Source: Lamellibrachia columna (taxonomy: Eukaryota > Annelida > Polychaeta > Sabellida > Siboglinidae). From it: 64,000 bases of DNA. The stretch is from assembly GCA_963662155.1 (NCBI GenBank), contig OY759270.1, positions 55,588,874 through 55,652,873 of the forward strand, in the 5' to 3' direction. The translations under genes and the position numbers were made by a program. This document shows, piece after piece, positions 1-13,118 of this stretch; the first letter of the stretch is position 1; each line of letters begins with the position of its first letter. The notes below the pieces were generated by a model. That model did no database searches. It was given only the letters and a program-made list of their open reading frames with translations, and was not told the DNA's origin.

Positions 1-118
1 ACTGAGGTGGTGACAGCGGTTGTACACATAGTTATATGAGAACGTCACTGAGGTGGTGACAGCGGTTGTACACATAGTTATATGAGAACGTCACTGAGGT
101 GGTGACAGCGGTTGTACA
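1..118. repeat. 46-bp tandem repeat, 2.5 copies, cut by the window edge
   Basis: The unit starts ACTGAGGTGGTGACAGCGG and recurs at 1, 47 and 93. The array probably continues to the left of the window. No coding content is seen. Confidence 0.9.
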
Positions 119-214
119 GAAACCGAATTGATGTTCTTCATTTATTATCCCTCCTACATTAATTTTGTTTGCAAGATATTCTGAAAATAATAACATCGTG
201 ACTGTTTTTTTTAA

Positions 215-320
215 TTGTTATCACTGGGCATTGTTATAACTGGGCATTGTTATAACTGGGCATTGTTATCACTGGGCATTGTTATAACTGGGCATTGTTA
301 TAACTGGGCATTGTTATCAT
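215..320. repeat. 16-bp tandem repeat, about 6 copies
   Basis: The unit TGTTATAACTGGGCAT alternates with a variant carrying C in place of one A. It lies between the 46-bp array and the first exon of the minus-strand gene. A shorter duplication of CGATAGCCGGGTG follows at about 362-398. Confidence 0.9.
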
Positions 321-502
321 TGGTAGTGCGAAAATGCTCTCGTACGATTTGTTGAACCGTGCGATAGCCGGGTGTTGAATCGTTCGATAGCCGGGTGCAG
401 TTAGTTGCAGTAGAATTATGTGCTCGTTGGTATGTTGTCACTTGGCGTTGACTCGTCAATTAAGCTCCTGTCAACAAGCATCGATTACTAAATGATACTT
501 AC

Positions 503-966
503 TTAGTGACGGCGGGATGGACGGGCAGTAGTTAATGACGTTCCTCGAATGATCGGCCGAATCTCGCCCTGGCGTCGGCTGTCGGAGCGCCGAGGTCGTG
601 TTAGCGTCTTCCGGCGTCGACACTCGGCTCATTTCCCGTTCCTCGGCGACATACGCCTGGGTGGAGTTTCCCGCGGAAGGCAAGTCCTCCATCCGGTGTG
701 CGGACTGGCGCGCAGGGGGGTCGGCGTCCACCGTTCTAACGCGGTTCCGTTGCCGAAAGTCAGACCGTGAAGAATTGGCCTTGACATTTGACGTTTGACC
801 TTTCGCGTCAGTCTCGGATGCCTGCGCGAGAATCTCGGCGAAGCGGCCCGAGTTGATGCGATTCTGCAGCATGCGACGGTTACGCTCTACGGAAGGCACG
901 TTCTGGTGCATGAGAGAGTGTAGACTCAGGTCCATCTCGCGTAGCTCCTGCTGTAGACGTCGCATA
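503..966 (-). CDS. Internal exon of a predicted type II membrane protein (stem region)
   Basis: The exon is read from 966 down to 503 and holds 154 whole codons plus a split codon at each end. Its first part is charged and predicted to be helical (MRRLQQELREMDLSLHSLMH...), then it becomes Ser/Thr/Pro-rich and disordered. Three N-glycosylation sequons are visible (NSS, NST, NTT), which suits a lumenal or extracellular stem. The 3' side ends at a consensus donor GTAAGT (102..97 region, window bases 502-497). The acceptor AG at 968-967 is the one that fits the phase of the upstream exon at 1768-1889, but its pyrimidine tract is weak and an acceptor nearer 1010 is possible. I do not recognise the family; a Golgi glycosyltransferase or sulfotransferase is one guess from topology only. 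Later exons lie outside the window. Confidence 0.55.
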
Positions 967-1375
967 CTGCTCACCGACAACACAACAACGTCAACCTCCG
1001 CCTCACACAAACCTATAAATATTGTATAAGTCGTCCCAGGAAGGCGACACGATTGAACATGACATGGAATACGGAAGACAGGGAAGCAGGCTGTGTCGAA
1101 ATACGTAACCAGCCCTCAAGTAATAGTTCACATATTGTGCGTAAAAGTGCCCAGTGTCGCTTTGCGTCTAGGTTGGACCCAATACCCGGGGACAGTTGGT
1201 TATTTTCGTATGGCGTATGGCAATGGAATGCAGTGCTTGTATTTGAGAGGCGATTCGCCTTTCGGGATTTCTTGCACTATGAAACGTAAGTTGGAAACAA
1301 GAATTGGGCACTTTTGAAAACTACAACAAAGACTGTTCAATTCATATTAGTCGGCATATGCCTGTTTCCGTGATT

Positions 1376-1425
1376 ATAGGACTTTACGTGGATGACGTCA
1401 CGTGGATGACGTTACGTGGATGAAG
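1376..1425. repeat. 18-bp repeat, 3 copies, with a CRE-like site
   Basis: ACGTGGATGACGTCACGTGG contains the palindrome TGACGTCA, the known CREB/ATF site, once. The other units carry imperfect versions. It lies inside the first intron of the minus-strand membrane-protein gene, so a regulatory role is only a possibility. Confidence 0.4.
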
Positions 1426-1767
1426 ATAATGAATCCGGTTTGTTTGGGTGACAAATGACAAATGACTGAAAACATTTTCTATGGTTATTTTGTATAAAAT
1501 GAAAGTGTGGGATTTGAGGGATGACTATACAGTTCAAGCTGTTGAACATGTCTGTCACCCAAACAAACCAAATTGTTCGCACCAGAGTTTTGAGATATTG
1601 TATTAGCTTCCCTCTTCTGTGACGCACACAGTTCGTTACTACTCCTACAGGAAGGCAGTACTTGTAGAAGAAGAACAATAGAAGAAGAGAAAGAACACAA
1701 AAAGAAGACATTTGCATGTTACAAGAAAAACGTCAACGTGTACTGTTGTTTCTCTGCCTTTACGTAC

Positions 1768-1889
1768 CTGCGCAGGTTCTTGCCATAGCGGCCGCTATGC
1801 ACGACGAGAATCTGCGAGAGCGTGAGCATGACGAGAACAATGAGCAGCAAGAGCAGCAGCACGGGCGGAATATCGCGTCGCTTGAACAT
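1768..1889 (-). CDS. First coding exon: signal anchor of a type II membrane protein
   Basis: Forty codons start at the ATG at 1889: a short basic N-terminus (MFKRRD), then a membrane segment of about 24 hydrophobic residues (IPPVLLLLLLIVLVMLTLSQ and on), then a basic lumenal flank (GRYGKNLR). This is the layout of a type II signal anchor. The exon stops at a good donor, GTACGT, at 1767-1762, leaving two bases that join the exon at 966 to make Ser. An in-frame ATG further upstream at 1985 would add 32 residues; I prefer 1889 because the residues before it look like 5' UTR read-through. GC content and CpG are higher here than in most of the window, as expected near a promoter. The function is unknown. 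Confidence 0.55.
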
Positions 1890-1989
1890 CGTCGCCGGCC
1901 ATGTTAGCGCCGCTGTCGTCGTCCGGTCGCCCACATGATGCGGCGCTACGGGGCCGGACCAGAGACACAGGACACCGGCTGCCAAGGCT

Positions 1990-4080
1990 CCAGTTATTGA
2001 TCCAGTTTTTTAAAAGTTCCCGGCTATCGCACTGAAGTATCGCTGACCAATCAGGGAACAAGATATAACACGACAAATGTCGACTCACGTTATCAGTAAA
2101 CTAACGATCAAAATAGCCGAGATCACGAACGTTTGCGTGACATTTTTAGCTGAGCTAATTAATATTGGTTAGCTATACCTATGTACCGTCTTTGTCTTCG
2201 ATGACCGCCAGTGTCGTCTGCCAAAGTAGCACGTAAATGTTCCGTAGACAGATGCACCTGTCACGAGTCAGGCAATAAATGGGAGTCTGTCCTCCTCCGT
2301 CACAACTAATGGTCGATTTTTTTTAATCCTGCGTCAACGCCGCTAGTCCAATAACAACGGCGGGTTGACTGCTGGGCAGAAAATTTGACACCCATCGAAG
2401 GGTTCCCCGTTATTGTCCGTTCGGTCAGTTGGCCAAATTTCCAACAGAACGTCACGTGCCGTGCAATCCTCGTTCGGCTCGAGTTCTCGGCGTCTTCCAG
2501 GAACAAAGCTGTTTACCGACTGCGAGCGGCTGTGCATACAACTGCGACGTTCACGGGATCAATGTCAATCGTTCGTGTAGCCGGCCTAGCGTCAATTAAC
2601 GTAACTACAACGTTGTTGCTGCGTCTGGTTCAGACTTAAATGCACCTGGTGTTGCCCGTGGGTCGGCCACACGTCACGCGTTCAGTAAGACTGACCCACC
2701 TACCTGGCGGGTTGTACCTAACGCGGGCGGCTACATCGAGTCCGAGTCTCTCGTGTTTCGACGAGGCCGCGTTGCCGGGGACAACGAGAACAGTTATGAT
2801 TGGGCGAAGTCGTAACGTCTCACAGTTGTTCCGACTGATGATTGACGGATATGACACCGCTGTGCTACTGGTGCGATAAACGTGTCAGGCTTCCATAAAC
2901 ATCCATTTACCAGTTACGAGCGCTCACTTTTGCCAATATCTCGCGCGGGCACTTGTCTCGGACTCCCGTCACTGGAAGACATGGCAGGGCGCACCGCCAA
3001 GGTCGACGCCTCCCCCTTGTGCGCGCGGCAAGCAGCGAGAATTAGGTGTGCCAGTTCTCCATTACTTTCTCAGACAAAATGAACTCCGCTGTCCGCTGTC
3101 GCTAAAACGCGCGCAAATACATTCGTCTGCGGGCGGGGATCGTAAAGGTGCGAGCAAAGAACATCTCAGTCGCACGGAGCTGCGTCTGTTTTCGATTTAC
3201 TCGCGACCTCGTTGGAGGCTGAGTACTGCTGCTGGGGAGGGGGGGACGCTCTCGTTGGCGCGGTGTTAATCTCTGTGCCTATGACGCCCGGGTAGTGCAG
3301 ATCCGATTACGCTAGTCCGCTAGGCGATGCGAACAGATGCTGCCGTTTGCCGGCTGTCGTCGCTAGCGTTGCCTTCGCCGCGCGAGCGGACCCGCTCACG
3401 CCGCGCGTGCTCATTAGCGTCACACTTGCCGTTACCTTGGCGACGTAGCGCTTGCGGCGCGAACGGCAACAAGTGGTCAGTCAAGCCGGCGGACAAGATT
3501 GATGGAAACAACCGGTCAGTAATCTCCCACGCGTGAACGCGGCTGGCCAGAGCTTCACGTCAGAGTTTTGTCGATTGCACCGAATTCTCATAGCCATAGA
3601 CATCAACTTAACTTTCAGTTGATATGAAACGAATCTGGTGCAGGGTGGGGTAGAAGGGTTTAACCTTCCAAGTGGAACCTCGTCGTTTATGTTGCTGCTG
3701 ATCTGTGTACGACATATAAACCCATATACCACTATCGCCCGGTAGGATCCAGCCTTTGCCCGTGTGTGGCAAACACAGCTGATGTGTCTGTGGTCATTTA
3801 AAGAAAGAATGACGTCACTAGGCCTGTTATAAACAGAGTTACCCTTTCAGTGTCATATTCTTGCGCCGTGGACAATTGCCACACATTAACGTATTCTGAC
3901 GTCTGCTTCCATTGTTGGAACCACCCGACGCTGTTATGTTCCAAACTATATTAATCTCAATCTATGTCGGCAAATAATCGATTAGTATGTGGTGAACACT
4001 CCCACTGCATTCGATGAGATCGATCATCGGTGTCTCGCAGGGCTCGTCCGGCTCACGCCTCGACTCCCTCGGTCCTCGTC
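1990..4080. other. CpG-rich gene-free stretch upstream of the minus-strand membrane-protein gene
   Basis: Bases about 2,300-3,560 are rich in CG dinucleotides compared with the AT-rich flanks. This fits a promoter/5' region for the gene starting at 1889 and perhaps for a divergent gene. I see short open frames only, none with a recognisable domain or convincing splice context. Bases 3,560-4,080 look like plain intergenic DNA. Confidence 0.4.
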
Positions 4081-4085
4081 AATCT

Positions 4086-4266
4086 CTCGTGCAATAAGGT
4101 GACGCAGTCTAGCTGGTATAAGGTGACGTAGTCTAGCTAGTATAAGGTGACGTAGTCTAGATGGTATAAAGTGACGTAGTCTAGCTGGTATAAGGTGACG
4201 TAGTCTACCTGGTATAAGGTGACGTAGTCTAGATGGTATAAAGTGACGTAGTCTAGCTGGTATACA
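4086..4266. repeat. 24-bp tandem repeat, about 7 copies
   Basis: The unit TATAAGGTGACGTAGTCTAG plus four bases recurs head to tail with few changes. Because 24 is a multiple of three it leaves open frames on the minus strand (periodic LRHLIPAR-like octapeptide), which I regard as repeat read-through. Confidence 0.9.
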
Positions 4267-4573
4267 GACCGCAGACTTGACCAAGTCTCGAAGTAATTAC
4301 TTGACCAACACATGTATACCATCGAAGTAACTGCATCTGGGCAACCTTTATGTTACTCTCCTCTTTGACCCTGTTATATTTGTCCCTATTATATTTGTCC
4401 CTATATAGGTGTAAAACTGGCATATTTTATATCATCGTCAAATTATATATATTTTCTACCATTATTAAGACACGTAAGATCACCATGGTAACACATTGTG
4501 TGGTATTATAAAAAAAAACCGTGTTGTTATAAATACTAATAAATTCTGAGTCTAAATGTTCCGAATTCAGTGA

Positions 4574-4797
4574 CTCAAGTCTCAAGTCTCAAGTAGTTAT
4601 ACTCCAAACAGCCCAATCTTGAGCTAACGCAGGAGTTTGGACCAACGGCTTTTAGTGTCTCTTCCGAAAGACACAGGCAAAGTGGGGTGAACGAAATTGC
4701 CCAAGCTTCGAAACGGCGGAGGTGGAATCGAACCATCGTCCTCTCGGTCGACAGGCGGGTGCTCTAACCATTAGACCACCGCTCCCCTCCAAGTGCC
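4574..4797 (-). mobile_element. tRNA-derived SINE, copy 1
   Basis: Read on the minus strand from 4797, the element opens with a tRNA-like head. It has an A box in TGGTCTAATGGTTAGAGC and a B box in GGTTCGATTCC, as in RNA polymerase III promoters. An unrelated body follows, ending in a short tandem tail of ACTTGAG heptamers. A second copy with the same head, body and tail lies at 58518-58724 on the plus strand. The copy sits 2-3 bases from the start of the 25-bp satellite. Confidence 0.88.
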
Positions 4798-4798
4798 A

Positions 4799-7700
4799 AG
4801 TTGGATACCGCTGTTCATTCCCTTTAAGGGCATTGTTGTGCATTCCCTTTAAGGATACCGTTGTGCAATCCCTTTAAGGGTATGGTTGTGCAATCCCTTT
4901 AAGGATACCGTTGTGCAATCCCTTTAAGGGTATGGTTGTGCAATCCTTTTAAGGATACCGTTGTGCAATCCCTTTAAGGGTATGGTTGTGCATTCACTTT
5001 AAGGATACCGTTGTGCAATCCCTTTAAGGGTATGGTTGTGCATTCCTTTTAAGGATACCGTTGTGCAATCCATTTAAGGGTATGGTTGTGCATTCCCTTT
5101 AATGGTATGGTTGTGCAATCCCTTCAATGATACCGGTGTGCAATCCCTTTAAGGGTATGGTTGTGCATTCACTTTAAGGATACCGTTGTTCATTCCCTTT
5201 AAGGGTATGGTTGTGCATTCCCTTTAAGGATACCGCTGTGCAATCCCTTTAAGGGTATAGTTGTGCAATCCCTTCAAGGATACCGTTGTGCATGCCCTTT
5301 AAGGGTATGGTTGTGCAATCCCTTTAAGGACACCGTTGTGCAATCCCTTTAAAGGTATGGTTGTGCAATCCCTTTAAGGATACCGTTGTGAAATCCCTTT
5401 AAAGGTATGGTTGTGCAATCCCTTCAAGGATACCGTTGTGCAATCCCTTTAAAGGTATGGTTGTGCATTCCTTATAAGGATTCCGTTGTGCAATCCCTTT
5501 AAGGGTATGGTTGTGCAATCCTTTTAAGGATACCGTTGTGCTATCCCTTTAAGGGTATGGTTGTGCAATCCCTTTAAGGATACCGTTGTGCATGCCCTTT
5601 AAAGGTATGGTTGTGCAATCCCTTTAAGGGTATGGTTGTGCAATCCCTTCAAGGATACCATTGTGCATGCCCTTTAAGGGTATGGTTGTGCAATCCCTTC
5701 AAGGATACCGTTGTGCAATCCCTTTAAAGGTATGGTTGTGCAATCCCTTTAAGGGTATGGTTGTGCAATCCCTTCAAGGATACCGTTGTGCAATCCCTTT
5801 AAGGGTATGGTTGTGCAATCCCTTTAAGGATACCGTTGTGCAATTCCTTTAAAGGTATGGTTGTGCAATCCCTTTAAGGGTATGGTTGTGCAATCCCTTC
5901 AAGGATACCGTTGTGCAATCCCTTTAAGGGTATGGTTGTGCAATCCCTTCAAGGATACCGTTGTGCAATCCCTTTAAAGGTATGGTTGTGCAATCCCTTT
6001 AAGGGTATGGTTGTGCAATCCCTTCAAGGATACCGGTGTGCAATCCCTTTAAGGGTATGGTTGTGCAATCCCTTCAAGGATACCGTTGTGCATGCCCTTT
6101 AAGGGTATGGTTGTGCAATCCCTTCAAGGATACCGTTGTGCAATCCCTTTAAAGGTATGGTTGTGCAATCCCTTCAAGGATACCGTTGTGCAATCCCTTT
6201 AAGGGTATGGTTGTGCAATCCCTTCAAGGATACCGTTGTGCTATCCCTTTAAGGGTATGGTTGTGCAATCCCTTTAAGGATACCGTTGTGCATTCCCTTT
6301 AAGGGTATGGTTGTGCAATCCCTTCAAGGATACCGTTGTGCATGCCCTTTAAAGGTATGGTTGTGCAATCCCTTTAAGGGTATGGTTGTGCAATCCCTTC
6401 AAGGATACCATTGTGCATGCCCTTTAAGGGTATGGTTGTGCAATCCCTTCAAGGATACCGTTGTGCAATCCCTTTAAAGGTATGGTTGTGCAATCCCTTT
6501 AAGGGTATGGTTGTGCAATCCCTTCAAGGATACCGTTGTGCAATCCCTTTAAGGGTATGGTTGTGCAATCCTTTTAAGGATACCGTTGTGCAATTCCTTT
6601 AAAGGTATGGTTGTGCAATCCCTTTAAGGGTATGGTTGTGCAATCCCTTCAAGGATACCGTTGTGCAATCCCTTTAAGGGTATGGTTGTGCAATCCCTTC
6701 AAGGATACCGTTGTGCAATCCCTTTAAAGGTATGGTTGTGCAATCCCTTTAAGGGTATGGTTGTGCAATCCCTTCAAGGATACCGGTGTGCAATCCCTTT
6801 AAGGGTATGGTTGTGCAATCCCTTCAAGGATACCGTTGTGCATGCCCTTTAAGGGTATGGTTGTGCAATCCCTTCAAGGATACCGTTGTGCAATCCCTTT
6901 AAAGGTATGGTTGTGCAATCCCTTCAAGGATACCGTTGTGCAATCCCTTTAAGGGTATGGTTGTGCAATCCCTTCAAGGATACCGTTGTGCTATCCCTTT
7001 AAGGGTATGGTTGTGCAATCCCTTTAAGGATACCGTTGTGCATTCCCTTTAAGGGTATGGTTGTGCAATCCCTTCAAGGATACCGTTGTGCATGCCCTTT
7101 AAGGGTATGGTTGTGCAATCCCTTCAATGATACCGTTGTGCAATCCTTTCAAAGGTATGGTTGTGCAATCCCTTCAAGGATACCGTTGTGCAATCCCTTT
7201 AAGGGTATGGTTGTGCAATCCCTTCAAGGATACCGTTGTGCATGCCCTTTAAGGGTATGGTTGTGCATTCCCTTTAAGGATACCGTTGTTCATTCCCTTT
7301 AAGGGTATGGTTTTGCGATCCCTTTAAGGATACCGTTGTGCAATCCCTTGAAGGATACCGTCGTGTATTCCCTTTAAGGATACCGTTGTGCATTCCCTTT
7401 AAGGGTATGGTTGTGCATTCCCTTCAAGGATACCGCGGTTCATTCCCTTTAAAGGTATGGTTGTGCATTCCCTTTAAGGATACCGTTGTGCATTCCCTTT
7501 AAGGGTATGGTTGTGTATTCCCTTCAAGGATACCGCTGTTCATTCCCTTTAAGGGTATGGTTGTGCATTCCCTTCAAGGATACCGCTGTGCAATCCCTTT
7601 AAGGGTATGGTTGTGCATTCCCTTCAAGGATACCGTTGTGCAATCCCTTTAAGGGTATGGTTGTGCAATCCCTTCAAGGATACCGTTGTGCAATCCCTTT

Positions 7701-10053
7701 AAGGGTATGGTTGTGCATTCCCTTCAAGGATACCGCTGTTCATTCCCTTTAAGGGTATGGTTGTGCATTCCCTTCAAGGATACCGCTGTGCAATCCCTTT
7801 AAGGGTATGGTTGTGCATTCCCTTCAAGGATACCGTTGTGCAATCCCTTTAAGGGTATGGTTGTGCAATCCCTTTAAGGATACCGTTGTGCATTCCCTTT
7901 AAGGGTATGGTTGTGCAATCCCTTCAAGGATACCGTTGTGCATTCCCTTTAAGGGTATGGTTGTGCAATCCCTTTAAGGATACCGCTGTTCATTCCCTTT
8001 AAAGGTACGGTTGTGCATTCCCTTTAAGGATACCGTTGTGCATTCCCTTTAAGGGTATGGTTGTGTATTCCCTTTAAGGATACCGCTGTGCAATCCCTTT
8101 AAGGGTATGGTTGTGCAATCCCTTCAAGGATACCGTTGTGCATGCCCTTTAAGGGTATGGTTGTGCAATCCCTTTAAGGATACCGTTGTGCATTCCCTTT
8201 AAGGGTATGGTTGTGCAATCCCTTTAAGGATACCGGTGTGCATTCCCTTTAAGGGTATGGTTGTGCAATCCCTTCAAGGATACCGTTGTGCAATCCCTTT
8301 AAGGATACCGGTGTGCATTCCCTTTAAGGGTATGGTTTTGCAATCCCTTTAAAGATACCGTTGTGCAATCCCTTTAAGGGTATGGTTGTGCAATCCCTTC
8401 AAGGATACCGTTGTGCATGCCCTTTAAGGGTATGGTTGTGCATTCCCTTTAAGGATACCGTTGTTCATTCCCTTTAAGGGTATGGTTGTGCAATCCCTTT
8501 AAGGATACCGTTGTGCATTCCCTTTAAGGGTATGGTTGTGCATTCCCTTTAAGGGTATGGTTGTGCAATCCCTTTAAGGATACCGTTGTGCAATCCCTTG
8601 AAGGATACCGTCGTGTATTCCCTTTAATTATACCGTTGTGCATTCCCTTTAAGGGTATGGTTGTGCATTCCCTTCAAGGATACCGCTGTTCATTCCCTTT
8701 AAAGGTATGGTTGTGCAATCCCTTCAAGGATACCGCTGTGCAATCCCTTTAAGGGTATGGTTGTGCAATCCCTTCAAGGATACCGTTGTGCATGCCCTTT
8801 AAGGGTATGGTTGTGCAATCCCTTTAAGGATACCGTTGTGCATTCCCTTTAAGGGTATGGTTGTGCAATCCCTTTAAGGATACCGGTGTGCATTCCCTTT
8901 AAGGGTATGGTTGTGCAATCCCTTCAAGGATACCGTTGTGCAATCCCTTTAAGGATACCGGTGTGCATTCCCTTTAAGGGTATGGTTTTGCAATCCCTTT
9001 AAAGATACCGTTGTGCAATCCCTTTAAGGGTATGGTTGTGCAATCCCTTCAAGGATACCGTTGTGCATGCCCTTTAAGGGTATGGTTGTGCATTCCCTTT
9101 AAGGATACCGTTGTTCATTCCCTTTAAGGGTATGGTTGTGCAATCCCTTTAAGGATACCGTTGTGCATTCCCTTTAAGGGTATGGTTGTGCATTCCCTTT
9201 AAGGGTATGGTTGTGCAATCCCTTTAAGGATACCGTTGTGCAATCCCTTGAAGGATACCGTCGTGTATTCCCTTTAATGATACCGTTGTGCATTCCCTTT
9301 AAGGGTATGGTTGTGCATTCCCTTCAAGGATACCGCTGTTCATTCCCTTTAAAGGTATGGTTGTGCAATCCCTTCAAGGATACCGCTGTGCAATCCCTTT
9401 AAGGGTATGGTTGTGCAATCCCTTCAAGGATACCGTTGTACAATCCCTTTAAGGGTATGGTTGTGCATTCCCTTCAAGGATACCGTTGTGCAATCCCTTT
9501 AAGGATACCGTTGTGCAATCCCTTTAAGGATACCGTTGTGCAATCCCTTTAAGGGTATGGTTGTGCATTCCCTTCAAGGATACCGTTGTGCAATCCCTTC
9601 AAGGATACCGTTGTGCATTCCCTTCAAGGATACCGTTGTGCAATCCCTTTAAGGATACCGTTGTGCAATCCCTTTAAGGGTATGGTTGTACATTCCCTTC
9701 AAGGATACCGCTGTTCATTCCCTTCAAGGATACCGTTGTGCATTCCCTTCAAGGATACCGTTGTGCAATCCCTTCAAGGATACCGCTGTTCATTCCCTTT
9801 AAGGATACCGTTGTGCAATCCCTTTAAGGATACCGTTGTGCAATCCCTTTAAGGATACCGTTGTGCAATCCCTTTAAGGATACCGTTGTGCAATCCCTTC
9901 AAGGATACCGCTGTTCATTCCCTTTAAGGATACCGTTGTGCAATCCCTTTAAGGATACCGTTGTGCAATCCCTTTAAGGATACCGTTGTGCAATCCCTTT
10001 AAGGATACCGTTGTGCAATCCCTTTAAGGATACCGTCGTACATTCCCTTTAAA
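4799..10053. repeat. 25-bp satellite array, about 210 copies, with higher-order periods
   Basis: The units are TTGTGCAATCCCTTTAAGGG plus TATGG, alternating with a partner ending GGATACCG. The core CCCTTTAAGGG is an 11-base inverted repeat around a central T. Larger blocks repeat almost exactly: positions 5661, 5911 and 6286 recur 750 bp later (30 units), and 8561 recurs 650 bp later (26 units). The right end (9,480-10,050) is dominated by the GGATACCG type. Open frames of 63-88 codons inside are period artefacts. Confidence 0.97.
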
Positions 10054-10123
10054 GACGCGGTTACATTTACCGGATTGACAGCGCCATTGACAAAAGCACA
10101 GTACCGCTGAATTATTTTGTAAA

Positions 10124-13118
10124 ATCAGCCAGGATGGATCGATTCGTCAGATCGTCAGCTAAGAAAGTGACAGTAGTTGATACTTCACAAGGTATAGACG
10201 CCATCAAGGCTATTAACAACCTCGACAACAATCAGCCAGGATGGATCGATTCGTCAGATCGTCAGCTAAGAAAGTGACAGTAGTTGATACTTCACAAGGT
10301 ATAGACGCCATCAAGGCTATTAACAACCTCGACAACAATCAGCCAGGATGGATCGATTCGTGAGATCGTCAGCTAAGAAAGTGACAGTAGTTGATACTTC
10401 ACAAGGTATAGACGCCATCAAGGCTATTAACAACCTCGACAACAATCAGCCAGGATGGATCGATTCGTGAGATCGTCAGCTAAGAAAGTGACAGTAGTTG
10501 ATACTTCACAAGGTATAGACGCCATCAAGGCTATTAACAACCTCGACAACAATCAGCCAGGATGGATCGATTCGTCAGATCGTCAGCTAAGAAAGTGACA
10601 GTAGTTGATACTTCACAAGGTATAGACGCCATCAAGGCTATTAACAACCTCGACAACAATCAGCCAGGATGGATCGATTCGTGAGATCGTCAGCTAAGAA
10701 AGTGACAGTAGTTGATACTTCACAAGGTATAGACGCCACCAAGGCTATTAACAACCTCGACAACAATCAGCCAGGATGGATCGATTCGTGAGATCGTCAG
10801 CTAAGAAAGTGACAGTAGTTGATACTTCACAAGGTATAGACGCCACCAAGGCTATTAACAACCTCGACAACAATCAGCCAGGATGGATCGATTCGTGAGA
10901 TCGTCAGCTAAGAAAGTGACAGTAGTTGATACTTCACAAGGTATAGACGCCGTCAAGGCTATTAACAACCTCGACAACAATCAGCCAGGATGGATCGATT
11001 CGTGAGATCGTCAGCTAAGAAAGTGACAGTAGTTGATACTTCACAAGGTATAGACGCCGTCAAGGCTATTAACAACCTCGACAACAATCAGCCAGGATGG
11101 ATCGATTCGTGAGATCGTCAGCTAAGAAAGTGACAGTAGGTGATACTTCACAAGGTATAGACGCCACCAAGGCTATTAACAACCTCGACAACAATCAGCC
11201 AGGATGGATCGATTCGTCAGATCGTCAGCTAAGAAAGTGACAGTAGTTGATACTTCACAAGGTATAGACGCCATCAAGGCTATTAACAACCTCGACAACA
11301 ATCAGCCAGGATGGATCGATTCGTGAGATCGTCAGCTAAGAAAGTGACAGTAGTTGATACTTCACAAGGTATAGACGCCATCAAGGCTATTAACAACCTC
11401 GACAACAATCAGCCAGGATGGATCGATTCGTGAGATCGTCAGCTAAGAAAGTGACAGTAGTTGATACTTCACAAGGTATAGACGCCGTCAAGGCTATTAA
11501 CAACCTCGACAACAATCAGCCAGGATGGATCGATTCGTGAGATCGTCAGCTAAGAAAGTGACAGTAGTTGATACTTCACAAGGTATAGACGCCGTCAAGG
11601 CTATTAACAACCTCGACAACAATCAGCCAGGATGGATCGATTCGTGAGATCGTCAGCTAAGAAAGTGACAGTAGTTGATACTTCACAAGGTATAGACGCC
11701 GTCAAGGCTATTAACAACCTCGACAACAATCAGCCAGGATGGATCGATTCGTGAGATCGTCAGCTAAGAAAGTGACAGTAGTTGATACTTCACAAGGTAT
11801 AGACGCCATCAAGGCTATTAACAACCTCGACAACAATCAGCCAGGATGGATCGATTCGTGAGATCGTCAGCTAAGAAAGTGACAGTAGGTGATACTTCAC
11901 AAGGTATAGACGCCATCAAGGCTATTAACAACCTCGACAACAATCAGCCAGGATGGATCGATTCGTGAGATCGTCAGCTAAGAAAGTGACAGTAGGTGAT
12001 ACTTCACAAGGTATAGACGCCATCAAGGCTATTAACAACCTCGACAACAATCAGCCAGGATGGATCGATTCGTGAGATCGTCAGCTAAGAAAGTGACAGT
12101 AGGTGATACTTCACAAGGTATAGACGCCATCAAGGCTATTAACAACCTCGACAACAATCAGCCAGGATGGATCGATTCGTGAGATCGTCAGCTAAGAAAG
12201 TGACAGTAGTTGATACTTCACAAGGTATAGACGCCATCAAGGCTATTAACAACCTCGACAACAATCAGCCAGGATGGATCGATTCGTGAGATCGTCAGCT
12301 AAGAAAGTGACAGTAGGTGATACTTCACAAGGTATAGACGCCATCAAGGCTATTAACAACCTCGACAACAATCAGCCAGGATGGATCGATTCGTGAGATC
12401 GTCAGCTAAGAAAGTGACAGTAGGTGATACTTCACAAGGTATAGACGCCATCAAGGCTATTAACAACCTCGACAACAATCAGCCAGGATGGATCGATTCG
12501 TGAGATCGTCAGCTAAGAAAGTGACAGTAGGTGATACTTCACAAGGTATAGACGCCATCAAGGCTATTAACAACCTCGACAACAATCAGCCAGGATGGAT
12601 CGATTCGTGAGATCGTCAGCTAAGAAAGTGACAGTAGGTGATACTTCACAAGGTATAGACGACATCAAGGCTATTAACAACCTCGACAACAATCAGCCAG
12701 GATGGATCGATTCGTGAGATCGTCAGCTAAGAAAGTGACAGTAGTTGATACTTCACAAGATATAGACGCCATCAAGGCTATTAACAACCTCGACAACAAT
12801 CAGCCAGGATGGATCGATTCGTGAGATCGTCAGCTAAGAAAGTGACAGTAGTTGATACTTCACAAGATATAGACGCCATCAAGGCTATTAACAACCTCGA
12901 CAACAATCAGCCAGGATGGATCGATTCGTGAGATCGTCAGCTAAGAAAGTGACAGTAGGTGATACTTCACAAGGTATAGACGCCATCAAGGCTATTAACA
13001 ACCTCGACAACAATCAGCCAGGATGGATCGATTCGTGAGATCGTCAGCTAAGAAAGTGACAGTAGTTGATACTTCACAAGGTATAGACGCCATCAAGGCT
13101 ATTAACAACCTCGACAAC
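10124..13118. repeat. 107-bp satellite array, 28 copies
   Basis: The start ATCAGCCAGGATGGATCGAT recurs at 10124, 10231, 10338 and onward every 107 bp with very few differences. Each unit carries an ATG followed by an open frame (MDRFVRSSAKKVTVVDTSQG...), which closes soon after crossing into the next unit because 107 is not a multiple of three. Variation at one site is synonymous (GTC/GTG, Val); another varies between Ile, Thr and Val codons. Confidence 0.97.

Noticed and set aside
4799..10053. CRISPR-like array of regular short repeats
   Set aside because: Units are contiguous with no unique spacers, and the sequence is clearly animal.
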